Positions 27,439 to 36,680 of a DNA stretch of 64,000 nucleotides are shown here, one piece after another. Origin of the DNA: Chryseobacterium sp. MYb7 (GTDB lineage: Bacteria > Bacteroidota > Bacteroidia > Flavobacteriales > Weeksellaceae). The notes under the pieces were generated by a model. The model was not told the DNA's origin. It saw only the letters and a program-made list of their open reading frames with translations, and searched no databases. The translations under genes were made by a program, and so were the position numbers. Positions within the stretch are counted from its first letter, which is position 1. Each line of letters starts with the position of its first letter. The stretch covers positions 1 to 64,000 of the forward strand of contig NZ_PCOU01000008.1 in NCBI RefSeq assembly GCF_002979455.1, given 5' to 3'.

Positions 27439-28125
27439 ATGCCCAATCTGCTTTTATTACACGGAGCTTTAGGTCACAATGACATTTTTAAACCTTATCT
27501 GAATACACTGCCCCAATATTTCACGGTACACACTCCTTTATTTTCAGGACATGGAGATCAGGAGCTTCCTGCAGATGGAATTAATATTAAAAAGTATACT
27601 CAGGAATTATCCGAATATTGTAAAGTGAATAACCTAGCAGATGTTTCCATTTTCGGGCATAGTATGGGAGGTTATGTTGCGCTTTGTTATGCTATGGAAA
27701 ATCCCGAAAATGTAAATTCTATTATAACGTTGGGAACAAAATTTGACTGGACTGAGGAACAGGCTTTGAAAGAAAGCAAAATGTTAAATCCTGATGTTAT
27801 TCTTGAGAAAATTCCGCAGTATGCCCAACTTTTAGAATCACAACACGGAGCAAAATGGAAAAAGCTTCTTCCCGCTATTGCTGATTTAATGATTGACTTA
27901 GGTAAAAATCCTCCTTTGGAAAATAACCTTGCTGCGATTCAGATTCCGGCTCAAATTATGGTGGGAGATAAAGACAATATGGTTACTATTGAGGAAAGTG
28001 TAAGAGTTTACAGAAGCCTTCCTAATGCAAAATTGGCCGTACTCCCGGATACAAAACATCCCATGGACAAAGTACGACCTGATTTATTATTGAACTTAAT
28101 AAAAGATTTCTGGAATCTTGTTTAA
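27439..28125 (+). CDS. alpha/beta hydrolase
   Basis: The 228-residue protein has the oxyanion-hole start LLLHGALGHNDIF, the nucleophile elbow GHSMGGY (Ser), a late Asp region (MVGDKDNMV) and the catalytic His in DTKHPMDK. Its substrate is unknown. It converges on upp with only 1 base between stop codons. Confidence 0.88.
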   Translation: MPNLLLLHGALGHNDIFKPYLNTLPQYFTVHTPLFSGHGDQELPADGINIKKYTQELSEYCKVNNLADVSIFGHSMGGYVALCYAMENPENVNSIITLGTKFDWTEEQALKESKMLNPDVILEKIPQYAQLLESQHGAKWKKLLPAIADLMIDLGKNPPLENNLAAIQIPAQIMVGDKDNMVTIEESVRVYRSLPNAKLAVLPDTKHPMDKVRPDLLLNLIKDFWNLV

Positions 28126-28126
28126 A

Positions 28127-28777
28127 TTATCTCTGAAGTTTTTCTCCGTAGCTAAGATCTCCGGCATCACCTAATCCCGGTGTGATATATCCTTTAGAGG
28201 TTAAATGTTCATCGATAGCTCCTACCCAAATATGAGCTTCAGGATAGGCATTTTGAACTGTTTCAACACCTTGTTTTGAAGCAATAGCTGCTACAATATG
28301 GAGCTGAGTGGGGTTTCCGTTGGTTAGCAAATCTTTGATCGCTTCAATTAAAGAAGCTCCTGTTGCCAGCATGGGATCTGCTACGATAAGTGGCCTTCCT
28401 TCAATGCTTGGGCAAGTAAGATAATCCTGTTTGATTGAGAAATAATCATTGGCATCGTGTTTTCTGTAGGCTGCCACAAAACCACAATCTGCTCTGTCAA
28501 GATAGCTCAGAATTCCTTCAAACAATGGAACTCCAGCTCTTAAAATAGTAGTAATAACAGGCTGTACAGCAATTTCTCTGCTTTTTATTGTATCTAAAGG
28601 AGTCTGAATTTCAACTTCTCTGTACTCCAGTCCTTTACTGATTTCAAAAGCGGCAATCTCCCCGATTCTTTCCATATTTCTTCTGAATCTCATTCGGTCG
28701 TGCTGGACTTCAACGTTTCTAAGTTCGTTGATCCATTCATTGACAAGAGAAAAGTGTTGCGATAAAATAGTAAGCAT
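28127..28777 (-). CDS. upp: uracil phosphoribosyltransferase, pyrimidine salvage
   Basis: The 216-residue enzyme converts uracil and PRPP to UMP. The PRPP loop is visible as VADPMLATGASLIEAI, and the uracil-binding C-terminus as GYITPGLGDAGDLSYG. The N-terminal half carries TTILRAGVPLFEG. All are diagnostic of Upp. It is a single gene. Confidence 0.95.
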   Translation of the reverse strand: MLTILSQHFSLVNEWINELRNVEVQHDRMRFRRNMERIGEIAAFEISKGLEYREVEIQTPLDTIKSREIAVQPVITTILRAGVPLFEGILSYLDRADCGFVAAYRKHDANDYFSIKQDYLTCPSIEGRPLIVADPMLATGASLIEAIKDLLTNGNPTQLHIVAAIASKQGVETVQNAYPEAHIWVGAIDEHLTSKGYITPGLGDAGDLSYGEKLQR

Positions 28778-28922
28778 GAAAATTTTATTTTTTTTTAATT
28801 TCAGTTAATTGATATTAATTGTTGCAAAATTACAACTAAAAAACGAATTGAAAAATCGGGTTTGAGGAGAAATAAAGTATATTTATAAAAATATTCCCAA
28901 CACATTATATTGTAATTTTTTA

Positions 28923-31900
28923 ATGATGAAAAGCCTTATTTTAGGAAAGATCAGCCCGGAGTTTATCAAAGAAGAAACGCTGCCTGAACTACTGGTTCCC
29001 ACCTTTGAAAAATATAAAGATAAAACAGCCTTTATATTTAAAGATAAAAAAATATCGTATGCTGAACTGGACAGCTGGAGTAGTGCAATAGCCCTTCAAC
29101 TGCAGAACCAGGGAGTACAGCCCGGTGATCGTGTAGGGGTATGGTATCCCAGAAGCCTTGAACTTCCAGTAGCTATACTCGGAATTTTGAAAGCGGGTGC
29201 AGCGTACATTCCATTAGACAGCGAAATGCCTGAAGACAGGATTAAAAAGGTTTTTACAGATATGAATGTCAAGACGTATTTTTCAGATACGGATGCTCAT
29301 ATTCACTGCCAACCGCTAAAAATTGCTCAACAGCCTAAGAATTCTGTTTCTTTACCTGCCGTAGATTTTACACCTGACAATTGGGCATATGTATTATTTA
29401 CCTCCGGCAGTACAGGAAATCCTAAGGGAATTCCTATTTCTCACCGGAATATCTGCCATCTGATCCGTTCCGAACAGGATTTTATAGGAATAAAAGATAC
29501 AGATATTGTTTATCAGGGTTTTTCTGTGTCTTTTGATATGTGGTGCGAAGAAGTATGGATCAGTCTCTTTTCAGGAGCTACCATATGGATTGCTGATGGC
29601 ACTACTGTAAAAGCGATCGATGAACTGAGTGATGTTTTAACAAAAAATAATATTACGATCCTTCATGCAGTCCCAAGTATTTTGGCCATTATTGATGAAG
29701 TTCCTGCCATCAGACTGATCAATACAGGAGGTGAAGCATGTACGAAACAGGTGCAGGAAAAATGGGCAAAGCCCTATCGAACATTCATCAACAGCTATGG
29801 ACCTACGGAAACCACGGTTTCCTCCAATATGGCTCAACTGAATAGCCAACAGGAGCTGACTATCGGAGCTCCTCTTCCCAATTATCATGTTGCTGTGGTT
29901 GATGAAAATATGAATATCGTTCCACGGGGAGAACGTGGTGAAATGGTTATTTCCGGCCCGGGAGTTAGCAATGGATATTTTAATCTTCCTGAGCTTACTG
30001 AACAGAAGTTTTTGCAAAATCTGTTTCCGGAAGATCTTCCGGGAGACAAAATTTACAAAACCGGAGACGCTGTTATTATCCGTGAGGATGGCTTTATTGA
30101 ATTTCAGGGAAGAATAGATGATCAGATCAAACTACGAGGTTACAGAATTGAACTTGGTGAAATAGAATCACGGTTGAACCAACTTCATGATGTATCCTCT
30201 GCTGCTGTAGCAGTAAAAGAAGATTCCAACGAACAAGGTCAACTTGTTGGATATGTTGTCATGAATAATGAATCTTCTTTTGATGAAAATGGAATGCGAA
30301 AAGAGCTGGCAAAGTTTTTAGCTCCTTATATGGTTCCTATTTCTATTGTTCTGATGAAAGAAATGCCGAGAATGCCAAGTGGTAAAATCGACAGAAAACG
30401 GCTTCCTGTTCCTGAAAGCTTTCTTATTCATGATAAAAAAGAAGAGATAAAAATTGATCATGAAGCTCCCATAGAAGAAAGGCTTATTCAAACGCTGCAA
30501 TGGGTATTTCCGGGAAAAGAAATTAATCTGAATCAGGATTTTTTTACTGACCTGGGCGGACATTCTCTTCTGGCTGCTACATTGGTTTCTCATCTTCGTC
30601 AAAAAGCAGGAATTCCTACAGCCTCATTAAAAGAGATTTATGAAAACCGTCCTTTATCAAAATATTCCGAATGTCTCAAAAATAAACATGCTCAGACAGC
30701 AGTACATCAGGAACCTTTTCACAGCGTTTCAACATTACAGTATATTGCCTGTAATATTGCTCAGACAATTAGTCTGCTGGTTGTATTTGCTTTATTGAGT
30801 ATTCAGATCTTTTTTCCTTATTTAAGTTATTATTATTTTCAGATTAACGGATATGGACTGCATTATGCTCTATTGAGTGCTGTTTTACTGTATACCTTGA
30901 TTCCTCCTGTATATTCCATCATTATTGTTCTTACCAAATGGCTTGTGATTGGAAAAATAAAAGAAGGAGATTATCCGCTCTGGGGATGGTATTATTTCCG
31001 ATGGTGGCTATGGAAGACTATTAAAAGATTAATGCCCTCAGAATTTATTGTAGAAACTCCTTTATATCCAAAATACTTAAAGTTACTGGGAGTAAAGGTG
31101 CATCCAAGTGCACAACTGAGTTTACTTCCTATTGCAGCGGAAGATCTTGTGACTATTGATGAAAATGTGAACACCAGCTCCGGCTGCAGCATCGATAATG
31201 CTTCTGTTGAAAATGGAATCTTAAGAATAAGAAAAGTCCATATAAAAGCACATGCTTACCTGGGATCTTCTGTTATTGTATGCGGAGACACAGAAATTGA
31301 GCAATTTGGGGAACTTCAGGATTTAAGCTGTTTGAATGAAGGTGGAAGAATTGGATTTGGAGAAGTATGGAATGGCAGTCCGGCCGAAAAAATAAGAGTA
31401 AAATCCGGTGAAGAAATTGAAATTCCTCAACTGGCTTCGTCAGCAAAAAGAAACCGGTTTGCATTATTGTATGCATGCTCACTGTTCTTTTTTCCCCTTC
31501 TTATTGTTTTGCCTTTAGCACCTACACTTTACACCTTATATTATCTGGATGACCGTTCTGCTGATTATACTTTTTATTATTTATGGCAGGCTCCTATACT
31601 TTCCACAGTATATATTCTACTATTTATTGGAGTGATAAGTATACTGACCCGCATTTTACAATACAATATGAAACCGGGCATTTATCCTGTCTACAGTTTT
31701 ATGTATTATAAAAAATGGATAAAGGATCAGATTTTCAACTTGTCTCTGATTATTGTACATCCGCTTTTTGCTTCTATTTATATCAGTAAGTTCTACAGAA
31801 TGATGGGAGCAAAAGTGGGGAAAAACTCAGAAATATCGACTGCAAGTGATGTTTCTCACCATCTTCTGGAAATTGGGGAAGGCTCATTTATTGCTGATGC

Positions 31901-32846
31901 TGTAATCCTTGGAGAACATGATGTAAGAAATGAGAAATTAATTTTATCCAAAACCACGATCGGAAACAACAGCTTTGTAGGAAACAGCGGACTGATTCCT
32001 CAGGGATACGAACTTGGAAATGATATGCTGATCGGAGTACTGAGCAAAGCACCTTCAGAAGAACAATTGAAAAATTCTACTGAAAAAGACTGGTTCGGAT
32101 CTCCTCCGATTGGTCTTCCTTCAAGGCAAAAATCTGATACTTTTCAGGATAGCCTCACTTATAATCCACCATTCAAACTTAAGCTGGCAAGAGCTATTGT
32201 AGAAGGAATCAGAATTATTCTTCCACAGACAGTAGTAATTATCTGCAGTGTATTATTCATTGCGTATACAAGTATTTATCTGGAAGGAAATATTCATTAC
32301 CTTATTTTACTGGCTCCTTTTTATTATTTAGGAATTGTTGCTTTACCCTCTTTTTTCTTCACGGTAATATTGAAGTGGATATTGGTTGGAAAATATAAAA
32401 AAACTGAAATGCCAATGTACAGCATGAAAGTTTGGTTGAGTGAAGGGATTACTACCATTTACGAAGCACTTCCTGTACAGTTTTTCCTTGACTTCCTGCG
32501 AGGTACATGCTGGCTTCCATTCTTTATGAGATTTTTAGGGGTAAAAATCGGAAAAAGAGTATGGCTTAATACCACTGACATTACAGAGTTTGATATGGTA
32601 TCTATCGGAGATGAAACAATGCTGAATGAAGACTGCGGTCCTCAAACCCATCTTTTTGAAGACAGAATTATGAAAATCGGGAGTGTAAAAATTGGAAAAC
32701 AGACTACAATCAATTCAAGAACCATTATTTTATACGACAGTGAAATTGGAAACAATGTCAATATAGATCCTCTTTCTCTCGTGATGAAAGGAGAATTACT
32801 ATCAGATAATACATCATGGTACGGAAGCCCGTTAAGAGGGAAGTAA
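28923..32846 (+). CDS. Pls/PosA-type single-module NRPS: adenylation, carrier and membrane-embedded hexapeptide-repeat domains
   Basis: The 1307-residue protein begins with an adenylation domain (about 15-500): A3 FTSGSTGNPKGIP, A5 NSYGPTETT, A7 YKTGD, A8 GRIDDQIKLRGYRIE and A10 PSGKIDRKRL. A carrier protein follows, with FTDLGGHSLLAA (phosphopantetheine Ser near residue 551). The remaining 700 residues alternate membrane helices with left-handed beta-helix acyltransferase-like segments, the Pls/PosA terminal region that polymerises amino acids into homopolymers. The A4 region reads SFDMWCEEVW, giving an approximate code starting D-M-E, which recalls ornithine/lysine codes. No condensation or thioesterase domain is present. 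Confidence 0.85.
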   Translation: MMKSLILGKISPEFIKEETLPELLVPTFEKYKDKTAFIFKDKKISYAELDSWSSAIALQLQNQGVQPGDRVGVWYPRSLELPVAILGILKAGAAYIPLDSEMPEDRIKKVFTDMNVKTYFSDTDAHIHCQPLKIAQQPKNSVSLPAVDFTPDNWAYVLFTSGSTGNPKGIPISHRNICHLIRSEQDFIGIKDTDIVYQGFSVSFDMWCEEVWISLFSGATIWIADGTTVKAIDELSDVLTKNNITILHAVPSILAIIDEVPAIRLINTGGEACTKQVQEKWAKPYRTFINSYGPTETTVSSNMAQLNSQQELTIGAPLPNYHVAVVDENMNIVPRGERGEMVISGPGVSNGYFNLPELTEQKFLQNLFPEDLPGDKIYKTGDAVIIREDGFIEFQGRIDDQIKLRGYRIELGEIESRLNQLHDVSSAAVAVKEDSNEQGQLVGYVVMNNESSFDENGMRKELAKFLAPYMVPISIVLMKEMPRMPSGKIDRKRLPVPESFLIHDKKEEIKIDHEAPIEERLIQTLQWVFPGKEINLNQDFFTDLGGHSLLAATLVSHLRQKAGIPTASLKEIYENRPLSKYSECLKNKHAQTAVHQEPFHSVSTLQYIACNIAQTISLLVVFALLSIQIFFPYLSYYYFQINGYGLHYALLSAVLLYTLIPPVYSIIIVLTKWLVIGKIKEGDYPLWGWYYFRWWLWKTIKRLMPSEFIVETPLYPKYLKLLGVKVHPSAQLSLLPIAAEDLVTIDENVNTSSGCSIDNASVENGILRIRKVHIKAHAYLGSSVIVCGDTEIEQFGELQDLSCLNEGGRIGFGEVWNGSPAEKIRVKSGEEIEIPQLASSAKRNRFALLYACSLFFFPLLIVLPLAPTLYTLYYLDDRSADYTFYYLWQAPILSTVYILLFIGVISILTRILQYNMKPGIYPVYSFMYYKKWIKDQIFNLSLIIVHPLFASIYISKFYRMMGAKVGKNSEISTASDVSHHLLEIGEGSFIADAVILGEHDVRNEKLILSKTTIGNNSFVGNSGLIPQGYELGNDMLIGVLSKAPSEEQLKNSTEKDWFGSPPIGLPSRQKSDTFQDSLTYNPPFKLKLARAIVEGIRIILPQTVVIICSVLFIAYTSIYLEGNIHYLILLAPFYYLGIVALPSFFFTVILKWILVGKYKKTEMPMYSMKVWLSEGITTIYEALPVQFFLDFLRGTCWLPFFMRFLGVKIGKRVWLNTTDITEFDMVSIGDETMLNEDCGPQTHLFEDRIMKIGSVKIGKQTTINSRTIILYDSEIGNNVNIDPLSLVMKGELLSDNTSWYGSPLRGK

Positions 32847-32854
32847 TTACCAGG

Positions 32855-32995
32855 AAGCTGGAGGATGGATGCTGGAGGTGATGAAAGCAAATAACAGGCA
32901 TGAATGTCTTTTTATTGAGCTTTTATTTTAAAACAACAGGTATATTATCTGTCACAGGTTACCCCCATCCTCCCTCTTCCAGCTTCCAGCAAATT
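32855..32995. repeat. intergenic inverted repeat
   Basis: GGAAGCTGGAGGATGG near 32851 and its reverse complement-like CCATCCTCCCTCTTCCAGCTTCC near 32967 form imperfect arms about 100 bases apart. A further copy occurs near 34987. Confidence 0.6.
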
Positions 32996-33011
32996 TAAAA
33001 AAAACATCATT

Positions 33012-33494
33012 ATGAATTATTCCATCAGAAAAATAAAAATCAGTGAAAATCTATCTATCGTGGATGAATTGGTAGGAGAACTTCATGTTTCAGAAAAAGA
33101 AATGAATAATAAAACTGCAGCCTGGAGTCTAATTCGGCAAAATTACCTCCGTTTTATGACCGAATGTGAAGAAGAAAATGATGGTACTTTTCTTATTGCT
33201 GAAGTTGATGGGAAAGCTATAGGGTTTCTCTTCGGATATATTGATGAGAAAGACGACAGTAATTTTGAATCAGGAGAGGGTGATGATCTTTATGTCTCTG
33301 AAGGATATGTAAAAAAAGAATTCAGAAAGCAAGGAATCTACTCTGCCCTCAATAAAGCATTTGAAGAAGCCTATACAGACTATAAAATTCGAAAAATCTA
33401 TCGTTATACACTTTGCACCAACGACACCATGCAACAGTGGTTGGCTTCCCAAGGATATCAGCCTGTAAGATTGGTGTACGAGAAATGGATGTAG
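33012..33494 (+). CDS. GNAT-family N-acetyltransferase
   Basis: The 160-residue protein has the GNAT acetyl-CoA loop VKKEFRKQGIYSALNKAFEE, preceded by the beta-4 segment DDLYVSEGYV and an earlier FLIAEVDGKAIGFLFGY. Substrate unknown. It lies 165 bases downstream of the Pls-like NRPS on the same strand, so it may act on the same product, though a repeat separates the two genes. Confidence 0.85.
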   Translation: MNYSIRKIKISENLSIVDELVGELHVSEKEMNNKTAAWSLIRQNYLRFMTECEEENDGTFLIAEVDGKAIGFLFGYIDEKDDSNFESGEGDDLYVSEGYVKKEFRKQGIYSALNKAFEEAYTDYKIRKIYRYTLCTNDTMQQWLASQGYQPVRLVYEKWM

Positions 33495-33502
33495 CTTAAA
33501 AT

Positions 33503-33537
33503 AAAGACTCCGGCAAGTTTCGCTTGCCGGAGTCTTT
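33503..33537. terminator. bidirectional terminator between the GNAT gene and der
   Basis: A perfect 15-bp stem beginning AAAGACTCCGG has a TTTCG loop followed by TTTT, placed between two convergent genes. Confidence 0.92.
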
Positions 33538-33555
33538 TGTGAACAATTGTTCTTA

Positions 33556-34866
33556 TTATTTTTGTCTGAAATAAACTTCAATTGGAACTCCGGTAAACCC
33601 GAATTGTTTTCTCAACTGATTTTCAGTAAATCTCTTATAAGGCTCCTTCACATATTGTGGAAGGTTACAGAAAAATACAAACTGCGGGGACGGCGTAGGA
33701 AGCTGAACACAATATTTGATTTTAATATATTTTCCTTTCAATGCTGGTGGTGGTGTTTGTTCGAAGATAGGAAGCATTACTTCATTCAGTTTTGAAGTTT
33801 TGATTTTCTTCTTACGGTCTTCATAAACCTCCATTGCTACTTCTACAGCTTTCAAGATTCTCTGCTTCGTTAAAGCGGAAACAAATAAGATTGGAATATC
33901 CTGGAACTGACCAATTTTATCTTTGATTGATTTTTCGAAATCACGGATTGTATTGGTCTGTTTGTCTTCGATCAAATCCCATTTATTCACAAGGATTACA
34001 ATTCCTTTTCTGTTTTTCTGAGCCAAACCAAAAATGTTCATATCCTGAGATTCCCATCCTTGTGTGGCATCCACCATGATAATAACTACGTCAGAATATT
34101 CGATAGAACGGATAGATCTCATTACAGAATAGAATTCAAGATCTTCGTTTACCTTAGATTTTCTTCTCATCCCTGCTGTATCCACCAACACAAACTCGTG
34201 TCCGAATTTGTTGTATAAAGTCTGGATACTGTCTCTTGTAGTTCCTGCAATATCGGTTACAATATTTCTTTCAACATCCAATAGAGCATTGGTCATGGTA
34301 GACTTCCCTACATTTGGACGACCTGCAATGGTAATTTTAGGTAATCCTTCAAATGGATCTTTGTATTCTGTAGTTGGGAAATCTTTAACGATATCATCTA
34401 ACAAGTCACCAGTTCCGGAACCTGTAGCGGAAGAAAGAGTATAATATTTGTCTATTCCTAGTTGATAAAATTCTGTTGCAGGAAGTTCTTCTTTTGATGA
34501 ATCTACTTTGTTTACAACTAAATAAATAAGTTTATTGGATCTTCTAAGAAGTCTGTAAATTTCGAAATCTGTATCAGTAAGCCCTTCTTCCACATTCACC
34601 ATGAAGATAATAGAAGTTGCTTCATCCACGGCTAGTTGTACCTGCTTACGGATTTCTTCTTCAAAGATATCATCTGTACCTACATCATAACCTCCTGTAT
34701 CAATTACAGTAAAGTCTACTCCATTCCAATCTGATTTTCCGTAGTGACGGTCTCTGGTAACACCAGCTGTAGAATCTACAATAGCTTCTCTTCTTTCTAA
34801 TAAACGATTAAAAAGCGTGGATTTTCCTACGTTGGGACGCCCAACGATTGCGACAATATTTGACAT
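33556..34866 (-). CDS. der: ribosome-assembly GTPase Der (EngA)
   Basis: The 436-residue protein has two tandem GTPase domains, each with a P-loop (GRPNVGKSTLF and GRPNVGKSTMT), DTGG/DTAG, and NKVD/NKWD. A C-terminal KH-like domain follows. Der is essential for 50S subunit maturation. The protein matches the family in length and order. It is a single gene; a 370-base gap separates it from the tRNA. Confidence 0.97.
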   Translation of the reverse strand: MSNIVAIVGRPNVGKSTLFNRLLERREAIVDSTAGVTRDRHYGKSDWNGVDFTVIDTGGYDVGTDDIFEEEIRKQVQLAVDEATSIIFMVNVEEGLTDTDFEIYRLLRRSNKLIYLVVNKVDSSKEELPATEFYQLGIDKYYTLSSATGSGTGDLLDDIVKDFPTTEYKDPFEGLPKITIAGRPNVGKSTMTNALLDVERNIVTDIAGTTRDSIQTLYNKFGHEFVLVDTAGMRRKSKVNEDLEFYSVMRSIRSIEYSDVVIIMVDATQGWESQDMNIFGLAQKNRKGIVILVNKWDLIEDKQTNTIRDFEKSIKDKIGQFQDIPILFVSALTKQRILKAVEVAMEVYEDRKKKIKTSKLNEVMLPIFEQTPPPALKGKYIKIKYCVQLPTPSPQFVFFCNLPQYVKEPYKRFTENQLRKQFGFTGVPIEVYFRQK

Positions 34867-35239
34867 AAAAAATGTTTAATAATCCTTTTGCTTTGCTCAG
34901 GATATGTTATTAATGGGTTACTCCAACTTTTGGAGCCCAATTTTTTGCAAAGATAGGGTTTTATTATTTAAATGCAGTTTTAGGTAAGGAAGCTGGAAGA
35001 AGGAGGCTGGAAGTTAGTATTTAACGGAAAAATCATCATAACCATTACAATAAAAATTGAGTGGATAATATCTACACCCCCCTTATTTCCGGATAAAAGC
35101 AAAATTTCTTAAAATTTTATTGAAAAATAATTATTTGTATATCAATATGTAATGCTCCTTAAGCCCCTATTATGTTAATTAATCTTTAACTTTGATTTTC
35201 ATATTTAAAATAATTTCTATAATTTCGCAACATAGAAAC
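34867..35239. other. intergenic region upstream of tRNA-Gln
   Basis: No gene seen. It includes a GGAAGCTGGAAGAAGGAGGC repeat near 34987, related to that at 32851, then an A/T-rich stretch that presumably holds the tRNA promoter. Confidence 0.5.
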
Positions 35240-35310
35240 AGACCTATAGTGTAACGGTAGCACTCCGGTTTTTGGTACCGTCAGTCGGGGTTCGAATCCC
35301 TGTGGGTCTA
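35240..35310 (+). tRNA. tRNA-Gln (anticodon TTG)
   Basis: The 71-base gene folds into a cloverleaf: acceptor AGACCTA with TGGGTCT, D-arm GTG...CAC, anticodon loop TTTTGGT with anticodon TTG, and T-arm CGGGG-TTCGAAT-CCCTG. The 3' 14 bases plus CA are repeated at 61539-61554, showing that this is the integration target of the island. The CCA tail is not encoded. Confidence 0.92.
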
Positions 35311-35312
35311 CA
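35297..35312 (+). repeat. attL core repeat
   Basis: TCCCTGTGGGTCTACA lies within the tRNA-Gln 3' end and is identical to 61539-61554. Confidence 0.92.
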
Positions 35313-35320
35313 GCAAAACA

Positions 35321-35356
35321 AAAGCAACTCGCTAATTTACAGCAAGTTGCTTTTTT
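35321..35356 (+). terminator. island-supplied terminator after tRNA-Gln
   Basis: An AAAGCAACT / AGTTGCTTT stem with a 15-base loop is followed by T6, 10 bases past the tRNA. It lies inside the island and replaces the host terminator displaced to 61555. Confidence 0.75.
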
Positions 35357-35360
35357 ATTT

Positions 35361-35398
35361 TGGTCACTTTTGGTCACTTGGTCACGATTTTGGTCACC
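35361..35398 (+). promoter_or_regulatory. GGTCAC iterons near attL, putative integrase arm sites
   Basis: GGTCAC occurs four times (35362, 35372, 35380, 35392), three of them as TTTTGGTCAC. The same word occurs twice near the right end (61404, 61416). TTGAATCTATTTG also appears at both ends. This layout suggests arm-type sites for the integrase or excisionase. Confidence 0.55.
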
Positions 35399-35458
35399 CT
35401 TTTTGTATAAAGCCACCCGATTACACCTCATTGAATCTATTTGAATCTGATTGTATTT

Positions 35459-35989
35459 TTAAGCACGGAAATAATGCCCATCACTCGAATAATAATCAAA
35501 CATTAAATTCCTTGCTGTAGATTCCCAATCAATATAAATATAATTTGGTAGGGTTTCAGGAATACTTTCTTCCAAAAGATATTGTGCAAATGTTTCATCG
35601 TCTGAATATTCACCTATATAACAGTTTATTACACCGTCATAAAGGCTATTAAAATCAACTTTCCCAATACAATCAATGTAAGCCTCAAAAACTTCTATAT
35701 CATACCCAGAATCATTTATTTGTTCTGCTATTTCAAATATTTCATCTGATAAATAACTTTCTCCAATTAATCCTAATTTTTCAAATATTTCACAGTGTTC
35801 ATGATCTTGGAGCATAAACTCTGGCTCGTTTTCATCCTTGTGAAGTTCGTACATTGCTTCCAATAGTTCGTCATAGCTTGAATAATCAGCTAAATTGAGC
35901 CATTTGCCGTAAAGGCTTCCGTTGTTGTACTTCTGATAAGTTCCTACATAGATACTGCAAGAATCAAGACAATTTTGTAAATTTGTCAT
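35459..35989 (-). CDS. ardA: ArdA antirestriction protein
   Basis: The 176-residue acidic protein matches ArdA, a DNA mimic that blocks type I restriction enzymes. It has SIYVGTYQKYNNGSLYGKW near residue 12, then LADYSSYDELLEAMYELHKDE, and FMLQDHEHCE before GESYLSDEIFE. ArdA helps incoming mobile DNA survive, which fits its place at the island's left end. The upstream 690 bases hold no other clear gene, so it is a single gene. Confidence 0.9.
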   Translation of the reverse strand: MTNLQNCLDSCSIYVGTYQKYNNGSLYGKWLNLADYSSYDELLEAMYELHKDENEPEFMLQDHEHCEIFEKLGLIGESYLSDEIFEIAEQINDSGYDIEVFEAYIDCIGKVDFNSLYDGVINCYIGEYSDDETFAQYLLEESIPETLPNYIYIDWESTARNLMFDYYSSDGHYFRA

Positions 35990-36680
35990 GTCGATAATTT
36001 TTTACTGATTTTAAAATTTATTGATGTTGCCTATCGTGTTCGTAGCACTTTAGGCATTTTTTATATATTATTGTGAGAATCTATGTAGAAAAAAGAACTT
36101 GAAACAGTTCTTTGACATATTAATAAAGTCAATATTCATGCCAATTGACAGAGATTTTAACTTTAAAATTAAAGTTTTTAAAATATTTTTAAACCCTAAC
36201 CGCAACAAACAAAAACTGTCAAAAAAATATCAATAAAATATATAGTTTGAAGAGTATAGCCAGTAGAAAATGTAAGTGGAAAATAAAAACAGATCCACAA
36301 AAACCAAATAAAACAAAACTTACTTTTGAGAAAAGTTTGACAGTGTGGGAGGGGGCGCCAAAGAAAACAACTCTCATACCCTCTAGTTTATCTATGGAGA
36401 CTTCCGTCTGTACACTCATTACATATTTTTTGGTGTTAAATTGTCGTAAATTCAACTATAAAGCTATTTGATTTTTTGAAACAAGTTTGGTGGGGGTACT
36501 TTTGATGATGGGGATTAACCGTTGCTTTTTTTCACCCAAATAATAATGTAGTATAGTTTTTTGACATTTGGATTTAATTTTAAAATTTGTTTGCATTATG
36601 ACTTCACTTCTAAAATATCTTATTGTAAATATTTCTAATTTCAGTACCTTTACTTTTACCTTTTTGCAGAGAAAATTCCA
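35990..36680. other. 690-base region without a confident gene
   Basis: It holds a TGCCTA...TAGGCA inverted repeat near 36026-36058, an AAACTGTCA motif at 36213, and a GACAGTGTGGGAGGGGGCGCC stretch near 36338 that is unusually G-rich for the island. Overlapping short frames on both strands (36219-36471) look like remnants rather than genes. The last 80 bases are presumably the promoter of the next gene. Confidence 0.4.

Noticed and set aside
36219..36471. Overlapping short frames on both strands (74-78 residues)
   Set aside because: Neither has a good ribosome site or recognisable family. The region is compositionally odd and looks like remnant or non-coding DNA.
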